From PALSA-612 sp963776375 (lineage in GTDB: Bacteria; Actinomycetota; Thermoleophilia; Gaiellales; Gaiellaceae), in assembly GCA_963776375.1 (NCBI GenBank), contig CAVZMF010000002.1:620001-684000 (forward strand): a stretch of 64,000 bases of DNA, read 5' to 3'. This document shows, in pieces, positions 7,943 to 15,781 of this stretch. A program made the translations under genes and the position numbers. Under the pieces are notes generated by a model. That model was not told the DNA's origin, ran no database searches, and worked only from the letters and a program-made list of their open reading frames with translations. How positions within the stretch are numbered: position 1 is the first letter of the stretch; the number at the start of each line of letters is the position of its first letter.

Positions 7943-8182
7943 CTCGCGGCCGTGGCTGCCCGGGCGGCGTCGGCCGTCACCGTCACATGCGCCGAGTGCG
8001 GCTCCGGCTTCAGCCTGAGCGTACGGAACGAGCTCGAGCATCGGCGGCGCGGGCTGCCGCATCTCTGCCGTGACTGCCGATGCCCGGGCCGTGGCCCGAC
8101 ACCCGCCGCGGTCGAGAAGGCAAAGGGTTGGTGGATCCAGACGTACGGGCTCAGCGAAGTTCGATCCTGGCCGCCCTGGTGA
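7922..8182 (+). CDS. small zinc-ribbon protein, divergent cassette gene 1
   Basis: Two in-frame starts exist: ATG 7922 (86 residues) and ATG 7940 (80 residues). The second operator covers both, so neither can be preferred strongly. The protein carries two Cys pairs, VTCAECGSGF and HLCRDCRCPG, spaced about 25 residues apart, typical of a zinc ribbon or finger, and ends KGWWIQTYGLSEVRSWPPW. It stops in a GTGA overlap with the next gene. No family is recognised. Such proteins in mobile elements are often DNA-binding or recruit host polymerase. Confidence 0.6.
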   Translation: MFIPDGMLAAVAARAASAVTVTCAECGSGFSLSVRNELEHRRRGLPHLCRDCRCPGRGPTPAAVEKAKGWWIQTYGLSEVRSWPPW

Positions 8183-8454
8183 CCGACGGGCATCACGTCC
8201 TGCCGAGGTTCCGCGAGGTCGTGCTCGACCACCACGAAAGGACGCTCAGCCCCGAGGTTGAGAAGGCGCTCAGGGAGTCCGCCACCGAGGAGGAGTTGAA
8301 GGCGAACCCGTTCGCGGCGGCGGGCGATCGGCGACGGTTACGTGGTCTGCCTGCGATCGGCGGCCGCGGCTCGCTGGGCGGGGCGATCGCGGGCACGCTT
8401 CCGCACGTCGAGGTCTTGCGCCGGGATAAGAGGAGGCGGCGCCGCCGGCTCTGA
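8179..8454 (+). CDS. hypothetical protein, divergent cassette gene 2
   Basis: GTG 8179 overlaps the stop of the zinc-ribbon gene, giving 91 residues. The first half is acidic and helical (REVVLDHHERTLSPEVEKALRES, in two parts) and the end is strongly basic (LRRDKRRRRRRL), which suggests nucleic-acid or membrane contact. It is the last gene before the right attachment site. The function is unknown. Confidence 0.5.
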   Translation: MTDGHHVLPRFREVVLDHHERTLSPEVEKALRESATEEELKANPFAAAGDRRRLRGLPAIGGRGSLGGAIAGTLPHVEVLRRDKRRRRRRL

Positions 8455-8461
8455 CGCCGAC

Positions 8462-8481
8462 GCCTACTCCACGCCTAAACG
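8462..8481 (+). repeat. candidate integrase arm-site repeat, right copy
   Basis: It matches 3031-3050 at 18 of 20 bases, including the full CACGCCTAAACG, in direct orientation, 112 bases from the right core repeat. Confidence 0.4.
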
Positions 8482-8593
8482 GCTCAGAACCGGCTCACGT
8501 AGCCATGCGGGGCGGCCGCCCGGAAGCCCCGGAAACCCGCATGGTTGAGGGCGTTTGACTTCGTTCGTGTCCGCCTGCACTTGCCGGTGTAGC

Positions 8594-8641
8594 GGCTTCC
8601 CAAGCCAAGGGTCGCGGGTTCGATCCCCGTCGTCCGCTCTC
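8594..8641 (+). repeat. attachment site, distal side (48-bp direct repeat)
   Basis: An exact copy of the 3' half of tRNA-Gly plus three bases (compare 2916-2963). The 5' half of the tRNA is absent here (upstream bases unrelated), so this is not a second tRNA gene. It is the right boundary of the integrated element. Confidence 0.9.
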
Positions 8642-8672
8642 GCGGCCTTGGACGCGGTAGCGTCCGCCGCGC

Positions 8673-9074
8673 ATGACCAGATTCGTCGTCGACTGCGGCG
8701 TCGTCCTCCGGATCGCGGAGGAGGAGATCGAGATCCCGGCGGAGCACGAGCTGCTCGCGCCGACGCTCCTGCGCTCCCAGACGCTGTCGGCCCTGCACGA
8801 GGCCGTGCACCGGGGCGAGATCGCGCCCGACGTCGCCCTCGAACGGCTCAAACGAGTCTCGGCCCTACCCATCCGCCTGCTCGGCGACGCCGTGCTTCGG
8901 CGGAACGCTTGGAAGGTCGCCGAGCAGCTGGGATGGGCCGAGACCTACGACGCCGAGTACGTCGCGCTCACGCAGCTCCAGGCAGACGCGTTCGTCACGC
9001 TCGACCCGGAGCTGGCACGCCAGGCGGAAGGCCTTGTCCGGACGGCGACGATCGAGGCGCTACGGACGGCCTGA
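8673..9074 (+). CDS. PIN-domain (VapC-like) protein
   Basis: A 133-residue protein. It has the PIN arrangement: an N-terminal Asp at the end of strand 1 (TRFVVDCGVVL), a conserved middle acidic region (LLRSQTLSALHEAV), and C-terminal DAEYVALTQLQADAFVTLD with the acidic residues that bind Mg2+. PIN proteins are ribonucleases, most often toxins paired with an antitoxin. No antitoxin gene is visible in the 60 bases before it or after it; the next gene is a thioesterase. It may be an orphan VapC-type protein, or the antitoxin was lost when the neighbouring element integrated, since the right att site lies only 32 bases upstream. Confidence 0.75.
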   Translation: MTRFVVDCGVVLRIAEEEIEIPAEHELLAPTLLRSQTLSALHEAVHRGEIAPDVALERLKRVSALPIRLLGDAVLRRNAWKVAEQLGWAETYDAEYVALTQLQADAFVTLDPELARQAEGLVRTATIEALRTA

Positions 9075-9436
9075 CGATCCCCATCCGCTGGCGCGACATC
9101 GACGCGCTCGGGCATGTCAACAACGCCGTCTACCTGACCTACCTCGAGGAGCTGCTGACGGCCGTCGTCGGGCCGGTGCTCGGCGACGACTGGGTGACGG
9201 CGCGGGTCGAGCTCGACTTCCGGAGCGAGCTTCGGCTGTCCGATCGGGAGGTCGTCGCGACGGCGTCGGTCGAGCGGGTCGGCACCTCCAGCGTCACCTT
9301 CTCGGTGAGCGTCTCGCGGACAGATGGGACGCCCGCGCTCGAAGGACGCGCCGTTCTCGTCGCCTGGGACCGCGAGCAGCGCCGCGGGCGGCCGATCTCG
9401 GAGGCTGAGCGGGAAGCGCTCGCCGAGCGCGTTTGA
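9071..9436 (+). CDS. acyl-CoA thioesterase, 4HBT/YbgC hot-dog family
   Basis: A single hot-dog domain of about 120 residues with the family signature WRDIDALGHVNNAVYLTYLE at the N-terminus, where the Asp and the HVNN segment form the active site and CoA-binding helix. YbgC-type enzymes hydrolyse acyl-CoA thioesters in the cytosol. Conservation starts at once: the first plausible codon is CTG 9071, overlapping the PIN stop (CTGA). No ATG, GTG or TTG lies in frame close by, so either CTG is used or a base error hides the start. It is probably cotranscribed with the PIN gene. Confidence 0.75.
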   Translation: MTIPIRWRDIDALGHVNNAVYLTYLEELLTAVVGPVLGDDWVTARVELDFRSELRLSDREVVATASVERVGTSSVTFSVSVSRTDGTPALEGRAVLVAWDREQRRGRPISEAEREALAERV

Positions 9437-9496
9437 CCTGACGCCCGGCTGGGTACCCAAGCCGGAGGTCCGTCCTCGCGAGCGCAGGGAGGCTCG

Positions 9497-10891
9497 GTGG
9501 CGAGAAGCAGCAGGGTCGGCTGGTTCCGCGGCGCTTTCGTCGTCGCGGCGGCGGCGGTTCTGGCGGCGATCGGCGTCGCTCGCGCAACGGCCGGCGGTCC
9601 CGTCGACACGCTGACTGGAACGCTCGTGGACGGGGCGACCTACAAGATCGAGGTCCCGGCCGACTGGAACGGCACGCTCCTCCTCTACAGCCACGGGTAC
9701 GTGACGCCCGGCAGCCCGAACCCGGCGCAGGACGTCGGCGACCCGCTGACCGGCCAGTGGCTCCTCGACCACGGCTACGCGCTGGCCGGCTCGTCCTACG
9801 CGACCACGGGCTGGGCGATCCAGCAGGCGATCCCGGATCAGATCTCGACGTTGGACACGTTCTCGACCCTGGTCGGGAAGCCGACCCGCACGATCGCCTG
9901 GGGGCACTCGCTCGGCGGCATGGTCACGGCCGGGCTCCTGCAGGACCATCCCGACCGTTTCACCGCGGCGATGCCCATGTGCGGCGTCCTCGCCGGCGGC
10001 GTGGGTACGTGGAACCAGGCTCTCGATGGGGCCTTCGCGATCCAGCAGCTGCTCGGGCCCGGCACCGGGCTGCAGATCGTGAACATCGCCAATCCCGGCG
10101 CGAACCTGACGCTCGCCGAGCAGCTCCTCTTCGCCGCGCAGTCGACGCCCCAGGGCAGAGCTCGGATCGCGCTCGCCGGCGCGGTCGGCGACCTCCCCGG
10201 TTGGTTCGATCCGGCGAGCCCGGAGCCCGCCGCGACCGACTACGCGGCGCAGGAGCTCAACCAGTTCCGGTGGCAGACGCAGGTCGACGCCCCGTTCGCC
10301 TTTGCCCTGCGCGCCGAGCTCGAGGCGCGGGCCGGGGGCGATCCGTCCTGGAACACCGGCGTCGACTACAGGAAGCAGCTCGACCGCTCGATCGACCGGA
10401 ACGAGGTGAAGGCGCTGTACGCCGAGGCAGGTCTCAGCCTCGACGCCGACCTGGCCACCCTCGACTCGGCGCCTCGCATCGCTGCCGACCCCGGTGCCGT
10501 CCAGTACCTGACCGACAACATCGTCTTCGACGGTGACCTGAGCGGCCGCCCGGTGCTGACGCTGCACACGACCGGCGACGGCCTCGTCGTCGACCAGGAC
10601 GAGCGGGCCTACAGCGATGTCGTCAAGGAGGGCAAGGGGAAGAAGCTCCTCCGGGAGGCCTTCGTGCACCGCGCAGGGCACTGCACCTTCACGCCGGCCG
10701 AGACGATCAGCGCCTTCCAGGCCCTCGTCCTCCGTCTCGACACCGGGAAGTGGCGCACCGATCCGGAGACCCTGAATGCGGATGCGGCCGCGCTCGGGGT
10801 CCCCTACAACACCGCTGCCCCGGGCTACATCCCCTTCGAGCCGACGCAGTTCCTGCGCCCGTACGACCTCGGCAAGCACGGCCGTCGCTGA
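9497..10891 (+). CDS. secreted alpha/beta hydrolase
   Basis: GTG 9497 follows GGGAGG at good spacing. The 464-residue protein begins with a signal peptide (GAFVVAAAAVLAAIGVARA). The hydrolase domain has LLLYSHGYV (oxyanion His-Gly), the nucleophile motif AWGHSLGGM, LTLHTTGDGLVVDQDE for the acid and VHRAGHCTF for the catalytic His. A large helical insertion (about residues 180-320) sits between core strands. This architecture is common in secreted lipases, tannase-like and feruloyl-esterase-like enzymes of soil bacteria; the substrate is not readable. It ends before a strong bidirectional hairpin. Confidence 0.8.
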   Translation: MARSSRVGWFRGAFVVAAAAVLAAIGVARATAGGPVDTLTGTLVDGATYKIEVPADWNGTLLLYSHGYVTPGSPNPAQDVGDPLTGQWLLDHGYALAGSSYATTGWAIQQAIPDQISTLDTFSTLVGKPTRTIAWGHSLGGMVTAGLLQDHPDRFTAAMPMCGVLAGGVGTWNQALDGAFAIQQLLGPGTGLQIVNIANPGANLTLAEQLLFAAQSTPQGRARIALAGAVGDLPGWFDPASPEPAATDYAAQELNQFRWQTQVDAPFAFALRAELEARAGGDPSWNTGVDYRKQLDRSIDRNEVKALYAEAGLSLDADLATLDSAPRIAADPGAVQYLTDNIVFDGDLSGRPVLTLHTTGDGLVVDQDERAYSDVVKEGKGKKLLREAFVHRAGHCTFTPAETISAFQALVLRLDTGKWRTDPETLNADAAALGVPYNTAAPGYIPFEPTQFLRPYDLGKHGRR

Positions 10892-10993
10892 CCCCGCCGT
10901 CCGCGCAGCCTCGCCCGCAAATCACTCCAACGGGGGACGACAGACGCCCGAAAGCGTCCCATGCTGAGACCAGCGACCACACGCTGTAGTTCC

Positions 10994-11048
10994 TTCCCCC
11001 TGGCCCGCGGGCGCCGCAGCGCTCGCAGCGCCCGTCGGGCCGGGGGAA
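10994..11048. terminator. large bidirectional hairpin between convergent genes
   Basis: TTCCCCC at 10994-11000 pairs with GGGGGAA at 11042-11048, enclosing GGCCCG/CGGGCC and GGGCGC/GCGCCC pairs with a single-base bulge. It lies between the plus-strand hydrolase (ends 10891) and the minus-strand small protein (ends 11052). The run of A/T at both outer ends suits termination in both directions. Confidence 0.7.
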
Positions 11049-11051
11049 AGC

Positions 11052-11246
11052 TCAGTCGCCCCAGTCGAAGCGCGGCTCGCCCGTCCAGAGGTGCTCGGGC
11101 GCCCGGTCGGCCTCGCGGAACCATGCCTCCGGGAAAGCCGTCCCCTCCGGCTGCGCGGCGTCGCGCCTGAGCTCGGAGACGAGAATTGCGACCGCGCCGC
11201 CCGCCACGAAGGGGAGCGCAGCTCGCAGCAGTGTCTGCAACGGCAT
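11052..11246 (-). CDS. small single-span membrane protein
   Basis: A 64-residue protein: a short N-terminus, one hydrophobic segment (ALPFVAGGAVAILVSEL), then an acidic, Trp-rich tail (PEHLWTGEPRFDWGD). The family is unknown. The start ATG 11246 comes 43 bases after the stop of the GFA-family gene on the same strand, so it is likely the second gene of that transcript. Confidence 0.5.
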   Translation of the reverse strand: MPLQTLLRAALPFVAGGAVAILVSELRRDAAQPEGTAFPEAWFREADRAPEHLWTGEPRFDWGD

Positions 11247-11288
11247 GTGAGGTTCTTCGGTCGCCTGGAAGGGCGGCTTGAGCGGGCG

Positions 11289-11705
11289 CTACGCCGGCTT
11301 CCGCTCGTCGAAGCGGGGAAGGCCGTCGTCGGGGATCGGCTCCCAGGTCGCCGCGTAGGCGACGAATTGGCGGTACGACGGCCGGATGCAGGGATCGCCG
11401 TCGAACGCGCCGAGGCGGACGCTGATCCACAGGGAATCGTTCGGGTTCCGGCTCCAGAGGGCCGAGCCGCAGAAGCCGCAATAGTCCTTCGCGAAGCCGC
11501 CGGCCGGCTCGTACGAGCGGACGAGCTCCTCGCCCTGCAGGATCCGCAACGAGCCGGGCGCGATCCGCCCCGACGCGGCCGCCGCAGTCCCGGTGCGCCG
11601 TTGGCAGCGAGTGCAGTGACAGTACCCGGCCGCGACGAGCGGCTCCGTCACCTCGAAGCGGACGCCGCCGCAGAGACAGCCGCCGCTGAGCGGAAGCTCG
11701 GGCAC
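11289..11705 (-). CDS. GFA/CENP-V-family zinc protein
   Basis: The 138-residue protein has the full Cys pattern of the glutathione-dependent formaldehyde-activating (GFA) fold: GGCLCGGVRFEV, then YCHCTRCQRRTG, and YCGFCGSALW near residue 80. These bind two zinc ions. Members range from formaldehyde-glutathione adduct forming enzymes to proteins of unknown role, and most actinobacteria lack glutathione, so the classical reaction should not be assumed. The length is normal for the family. Confidence 0.85.
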   Translation of the reverse strand: MPELPLSGGCLCGGVRFEVTEPLVAAGYCHCTRCQRRTGTAAAASGRIAPGSLRILQGEELVRSYEPAGGFAKDYCGFCGSALWSRNPNDSLWISVRLGAFDGDPCIRPSYRQFVAYAATWEPIPDDGLPRFDERKPA

Positions 11706-11965
11706 GCGCGGAGACTAGCGAGGCGTCGTCACGATGCGTCAGGCCGCGCGCGCAAAGAAAACACCGAGCCGGGTGCGCTTTCGTCCACCGCCCCCACAGA
11801 CTTTCCGCGACGGCCCTTGCGGGTGACGCGTACGGCCCACAGGAACGACTTCGCCCTACTCGCGTCCCGTGCTCGGTGCAATTGCGACCCTAGAGGACCG
11901 GGCCGCGTCGATCAAGTAGCTCGGCGGGACAATGTTCGCAACGAGCGCGGTTTTTCGTTTCGAGG

Positions 11966-12484
11966 TCAGTCGAGGAAGGTCACGAAGCTCGCAGCCGGCT
12001 CGCGCTCCTTGCCGGTCGGCTGCGTGACCGGGCGGCCGAGGTGGATGAGCCCGAGCACGCGCTCGCCGTCCGGCACTCCGACCGCGGCGCGCCCCTCGCG
12101 CGTCCGCAGGACTGCCGGCGTCCGCCAGTAGGAGGCGAGGCCGCGCGCGTGCGCGGCGAGGAGCACGGCGTAGATCGCGGCGGCCGTGGCGCAGACGTCC
12201 TCCTCGTCCTGCTGCTGCGCACCGCTCAATCGTGCCGAGGCGACGACGAGCGTCGGCGCGCGGTCGAGCTTGGGCGCCTCGACCGGGCCGGCCGCCTCCT
12301 TCAGCCGCGCCAGCGACTCCGGCCCGAGCACACGGAAGCGCCAGGGCTGGGTCAGATGGTGGTTGGGCGCGAACCGCGCCGCGTCGAGCAGTGCCTCGAC
12401 CGTCTCGCGCGGCACGGGCTCGGGCGCGAACGACTTGTGCGTCCGCCGCCCACGGATGGCCTCGTCGACGTGCACGGCGCGCAT
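11966..12484 (-). CDS. nitroreductase-family FMN oxidoreductase
   Basis: A 172-residue protein with AIRGRRTHKSF (FMN phosphate-binding Arg-Arg), LLDAARFAPNHHLTQPWRF and the C-terminal VLGLIHLGRP, all signatures of the nitroreductase superfamily. It would be an NAD(P)H-dependent flavoenzyme acting as a homodimer on nitroaromatics, quinones or similar. The length is at the short end (usual 170-220). It lies downstream of the large secreted IPT protein, 58 bases from that gene's stop, in the opposite reading direction of none of its neighbours, so its regulation is not evident. Confidence 0.85.
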   Translation of the reverse strand: MRAVHVDEAIRGRRTHKSFAPEPVPRETVEALLDAARFAPNHHLTQPWRFRVLGPESLARLKEAAGPVEAPKLDRAPTLVVASARLSGAQQQDEEDVCATAAAIYAVLLAAHARGLASYWRTPAVLRTREGRAAVGVPDGERVLGLIHLGRPVTQPTGKEREPAASFVTFLD

Positions 12485-12542
12485 CTTGCCCGCGCGGAGA
12501 AGGCCCGTGCGGCACGGGCCCTCTCCGGCTCGGGTCCCGGCG

Positions 12543-14990
12543 CTAGCCGGTGACCCGGAAGTACCCGAGGCTCGTCCCCGTGCCGCCCGGCCCGATGACG
12601 GTCCAGTGGTACTGGGAGCCGACGCGCGCGCTCGCCGGCACCGTGGCCTTGATCTGCGTGTTCGAGCTCACCGTGAACGCCGCCGACACCAGGCCGAGCC
12701 TGACGCCCGTGGCGCCGTTGAAGTTGTTCCCGACGATCGTCACCTGGATCCCGCGCCTGCCGGAAGTGGGCGTGAAGCTGGAGATCGACGGCTTGCCGGT
12801 CGCCGTCGTCACGGTGAACGGATTCGGCGCTCGTCCCGGTGCCGTTCGGGGTCGTGACGGCGATCGGGCCCGTCGTCGCCCCGGTCGGGACGCGGGCCGT
12901 GATGCTCGTGTCGGAGTTGAACGTGATGGTCGTCGAGGCCGTGCCGTTGAACTTGACGCCCGTGACGCCGGTGAAGCCGGTGCCGGTGATGGAGACGCTC
13001 GTCCCGACCGGGCCGCTCGTGGGCGTGAACGATGTCACGGTCGGCGGGTTGCCCCCGCCTCCGCCCGTGACCGTGAAGGTCGACGCGCTCGCGCCGGTGC
13101 CGTTCGGCGTGGTGACGGCTATCGGCCCGGTCTGCGCGCCGCCCGGGACGGTGGCGTGGATCTCCGTGGCCGAGTCGACGTTGAACGTCGTCGCCCCGAC
13201 GCCGCCGAACGTCACCCCGGTCGCCCCGGTGAAGCCGGTGCCGGTGACGTCGACATTCGTCCCTACGGGCCCGCTCGTCGGCGTGAACGACGTGACGACG
13301 GGCGGGCTCCCGCCGCCGCTCGTGCAGCTCGGGAACCTGAACGAGCCGATGCGCGTGTGCCAGTTCCAGTTGCCGTCCTCCGTCAGGTACTCGCCGACGT
13401 ACCAGAACGTGCAGTCGTCGGCCGGGTCGATGCTCATGCTCGTGTAGTCGCCCCAGCGCTCGAGGCCGTCGACCTGGGAGCCCGTGCCCGAGACGATCGT
13501 CGCCTCCGAGCCCATGGTGTTGAGCGGGTCGCCGACGAGCCGGCCCGTGTAGCGGACGCCGGGGCGGACGGACCGCTCGACACGGCGTAACCGAGGGCGA
13601 TGTCGCCGACGTGATCCATGGCGACGCTGCCCATCCAGCGGTAGGTCGTGTCCGGCGCGTAGGTGCTCTGCTGGTACACCGTCGGCGCCGTGTTCGGGCT
13701 GCGGATCTCGTACCAGCGCATGCCCGACCTGCCCGTCAGCGCCACGGTGTGGGCGACGACGAGCGACTGGTGGTCGCCGAAGTTCCGATAGGCGAGGCGG
13801 TACATGAGCCGGTCGCCGAGCGAGTCGAGCTTCTGGCTCGTGCTCGGCTGCGGAACGCACGGGAAGTTGGGACAGAGCGTCGTGAACGAGGCGACGCTGA
13901 ACTGCTGCGGACCGGTGAGCGTCGAGTTCGCCGGGGTCGCCCAGTCGACGTGGAACTTCCAAAGCTGCAGGCTGTTCGTGGCCATGCCGAGGACGAAGTT
14001 CGGCGAGCCCCCCGGCGGCGGGGTCGGCCCGTCGACGTTCGAGGGCATCAGCGTCCCGACGCTGGACCCGGGTTTGAAGCACTGCTGGGTCGCCGACAGG
14101 CCCGCGATCATCTTCGCCTTGTCCCAGGCGCAGACCTCGGGGCCTGTGTAGCTCACGCCGTTCGCGAAGATGTTGTAGGTCGCGTAGTACGCGTCCGGCC
14201 AGACCGCGACCTTGGGGTAGTCGTTGAAGTCGACGTTGCCGTAGGAGAACGCGTAGCGGTAGTAGGCGCCGGTTGGATCGCTCGTCTGCGAGACGGCGAC
14301 GCACTGGAGATACGGCGTCGAGCTCACCGAGAACTGGCTCACGATCCAGCGGTTCGCGAACTGGTCGTACGAAACCGTCCCGTCACCGTCGTTGTTTGCT
14401 TGACAGCCGCCGCCGAAGCCGCTCCAGAGCGTGTTGGTGGGAACCGGCCCGTACACAGTCGAGCCGGTCTTGGAGAAGATGGCGAGGCCGTCGTTCACGA
14501 TCTCGAAGTAGTGATTGGGCCCGACGGTCCCGTTGGGATCGGGGGGCGCCCACTCGCCTCCCTGACCGACCGCGACGCCCTCGAAGTTGGCGATCGGCGA
14601 CGGGATCTGCGTGGTGCCCGGCGCGCTCTGAACGGCCGTGTCTGCTCCGCCGACGCCGCCCGCGAACTGATGGTTCTCGCCCGCGTCAGGCGTGAGCTGC
14701 GGGCCGCCACTGGGCACGACGACGGGCTTGAGCGTGCGCAGAGGCGGGGAGAGATCGTGGTGGATCGCCTTGCTGACGATCGGCCCCGATCCGACCGCCG
14801 CGGCGCTCGCGCCGGAGGCGGCGGACGAGGCCGAGGCGGCCCCTGCTGCCCCCAGGCGCTGGGGCGCGGCGGACGTCCCGGTGCTGCTGCCCCCGACGGT
14901 GGCGACGAGGGCGGCGGCGATCGCGGCTGCGACAAGGATGACGACGCCGGCAACGCGCGGCGTCAGTGAGCGAGCGAGCTTTGTGAACAT
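12543..14990 (-). CDS. large secreted protein with beta-structure domain and three IPT/TIG repeats
   Basis: The start ATG 14990 is preceded by AAGGAAGGG. A signal peptide or anchor (GVVILVAAAIAAALVATVGG) is followed by a Ser/Ala-rich linker. Then comes a domain of about 380 residues (GEWAPPDPNGTVGPNHYFEI, DQFANRWIVSQFS, WMGSVAMDHVGDIALGYAVS) seen in secreted bacterial proteins with propeller-like repeats, and three IPT/TIG immunoglobulin-like repeats each opening SFTPTSG. Total about 810 residues. Two frame changes occur, near 13580 and near 12828; the second fits a +1 insertion, and together they restore the frame. It is likely a surface or matrix protein for adhesion or polymer binding. Confidence 0.8.
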
Positions 14991-15284
14991 GCCCTTCCTT
15001 CTTGGTGGGTACCGGGGCAGGGGTCGCCGAAGCATGTCATGGAACACCGTCTCCGGCCGAAGGCTTGTACTTCCAGTCGCACCACGAACCCCCTCCCCGA
15101 CGGTAATCGGCGCGTCGGCCGTTGCACAGTAGCCGGAAACGAGAGCAGGCTTCCGGGAGCGCATCCGGAAGCCCGTTAGGAGAGGTCGAACGCTTCGCAC
15201 CTGTTGTACCGGGCGAAGTCGCCGGAGCCTCGGGAACCGGTGCTCAGGCTCCCGGCGGACACTAGTCCCGGACGCCCCGGCCCG

Positions 15285-15773
15285 CTACCCCGCAAGAGGC
15301 CAGGCCGCGGCCAGCTTTCGGCGCGTCTCGGCGAGGTGCTCCGGCAGCACCTTCACGTCGCCGAGCACGGGCATGAAGTTCGTGTCGCCGGCCCAGCGCG
15401 GCACGACGTGGAGATGGACGTGGTCGACGATGCCCGCTCCGGCGATGCGCCCGAGGTTCCAGCCGACGTTGTAGCCCTGTGGCGCGAACCTCTCGGCCAG
15501 CGCCGTCATGCCCTGCCGGGCCAGCCGGTGCAGCTCGAGCGCCTCGTCGTCGTCCAGCCCGGCGAACTCGCCCACGTGCCGCCTCGGCGCCACCAGCAGG
15601 TGCCCGGAGGCGTAGGGGAACCTGTTCAGGAGCACGAAACCCAGCTCGCCGCGGTGGACGACGAGCCGCTCCTCGTCGTCGCCCGCCTCGGCGAGGCAGA
15701 AGACGCAGCCATCAGCCGGCTCATCGGCCGCAGCCACGTACTCGAGCCGCCAGGGAGCCCAGAGCTGCTTCAC
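15285..15773 (-). CDS. HIT-family nucleotide hydrolase/phosphorylase
   Basis: The 162-residue protein carries DGCVFCLAEAGDD (zinc-type Cys pair) and the histidine triad DHVHLHVVPRW near residue 115, with His of H-x-H-x-H as nucleophile. The start LWAPWRLEYV is typical of the actinobacterial Ap4A phosphorylase-like branch. It cleaves dinucleoside polyphosphates or nucleoside phosphoramidates in the cytosol. It lies just downstream of corA (eight bases between), probably in one transcript with it and the MFS gene. Confidence 0.88.
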   Translation of the reverse strand: MKQLWAPWRLEYVAAADEPADGCVFCLAEAGDDEERLVVHRGELGFVLLNRFPYASGHLLVAPRRHVGEFAGLDDDEALELHRLARQGMTALAERFAPQGYNVGWNLGRIAGAGIVDHVHLHVVPRWAGDTNFMPVLGDVKVLPEHLAETRRKLAAAWPLAG

Positions 15774-15781
15774 GGGCTACC

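Larger units (their letters stand above)
2916..8641. mobile_element. degraded tRNA-Gly-integrated element (satellite or AICE-like)
   Basis: The boundaries are the two 48-bp att copies, about 5.7 kb apart. Contents from left to right are: a small GNAT-like protein and tyrosine integrase (minus strand, integrase lacking its N-terminal part), a D5/P4-type primase-helicase (plus, lacking its N-terminus), an excisionase-like HTH protein beginning in a large palindrome, a Gly-X-Thr repeat frame, and two divergent cassettes of unknown genes flanking paired operators. Integrase plus excisionase plus primase without structural genes is the build of phage satellites and small actinobacterial integrative elements. 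The truncations suggest it is no longer mobile on its own. The class is inference. Confidence 0.8.

Noticed and set aside
8594..8660. A second tRNA-Gly gene
   Set aside because: Only the 3' half from the anticodon stem on is present; the D-arm and 5' acceptor strand are missing, and the copy ends exactly where an att repeat would.
8945..10879. A 644-residue minus-strand frame opposite the secreted hydrolase
   Set aside because: It has no domain, is rich in Arg and Ala as expected for the antisense of GC-rich coding DNA, and lies fully opposite a gene with a signal peptide and catalytic triad.
13611..14969. A 452-residue plus-strand frame opposite the IPT protein
   Set aside because: Antisense by-product of codon bias; no start site, family or composition of a real protein.
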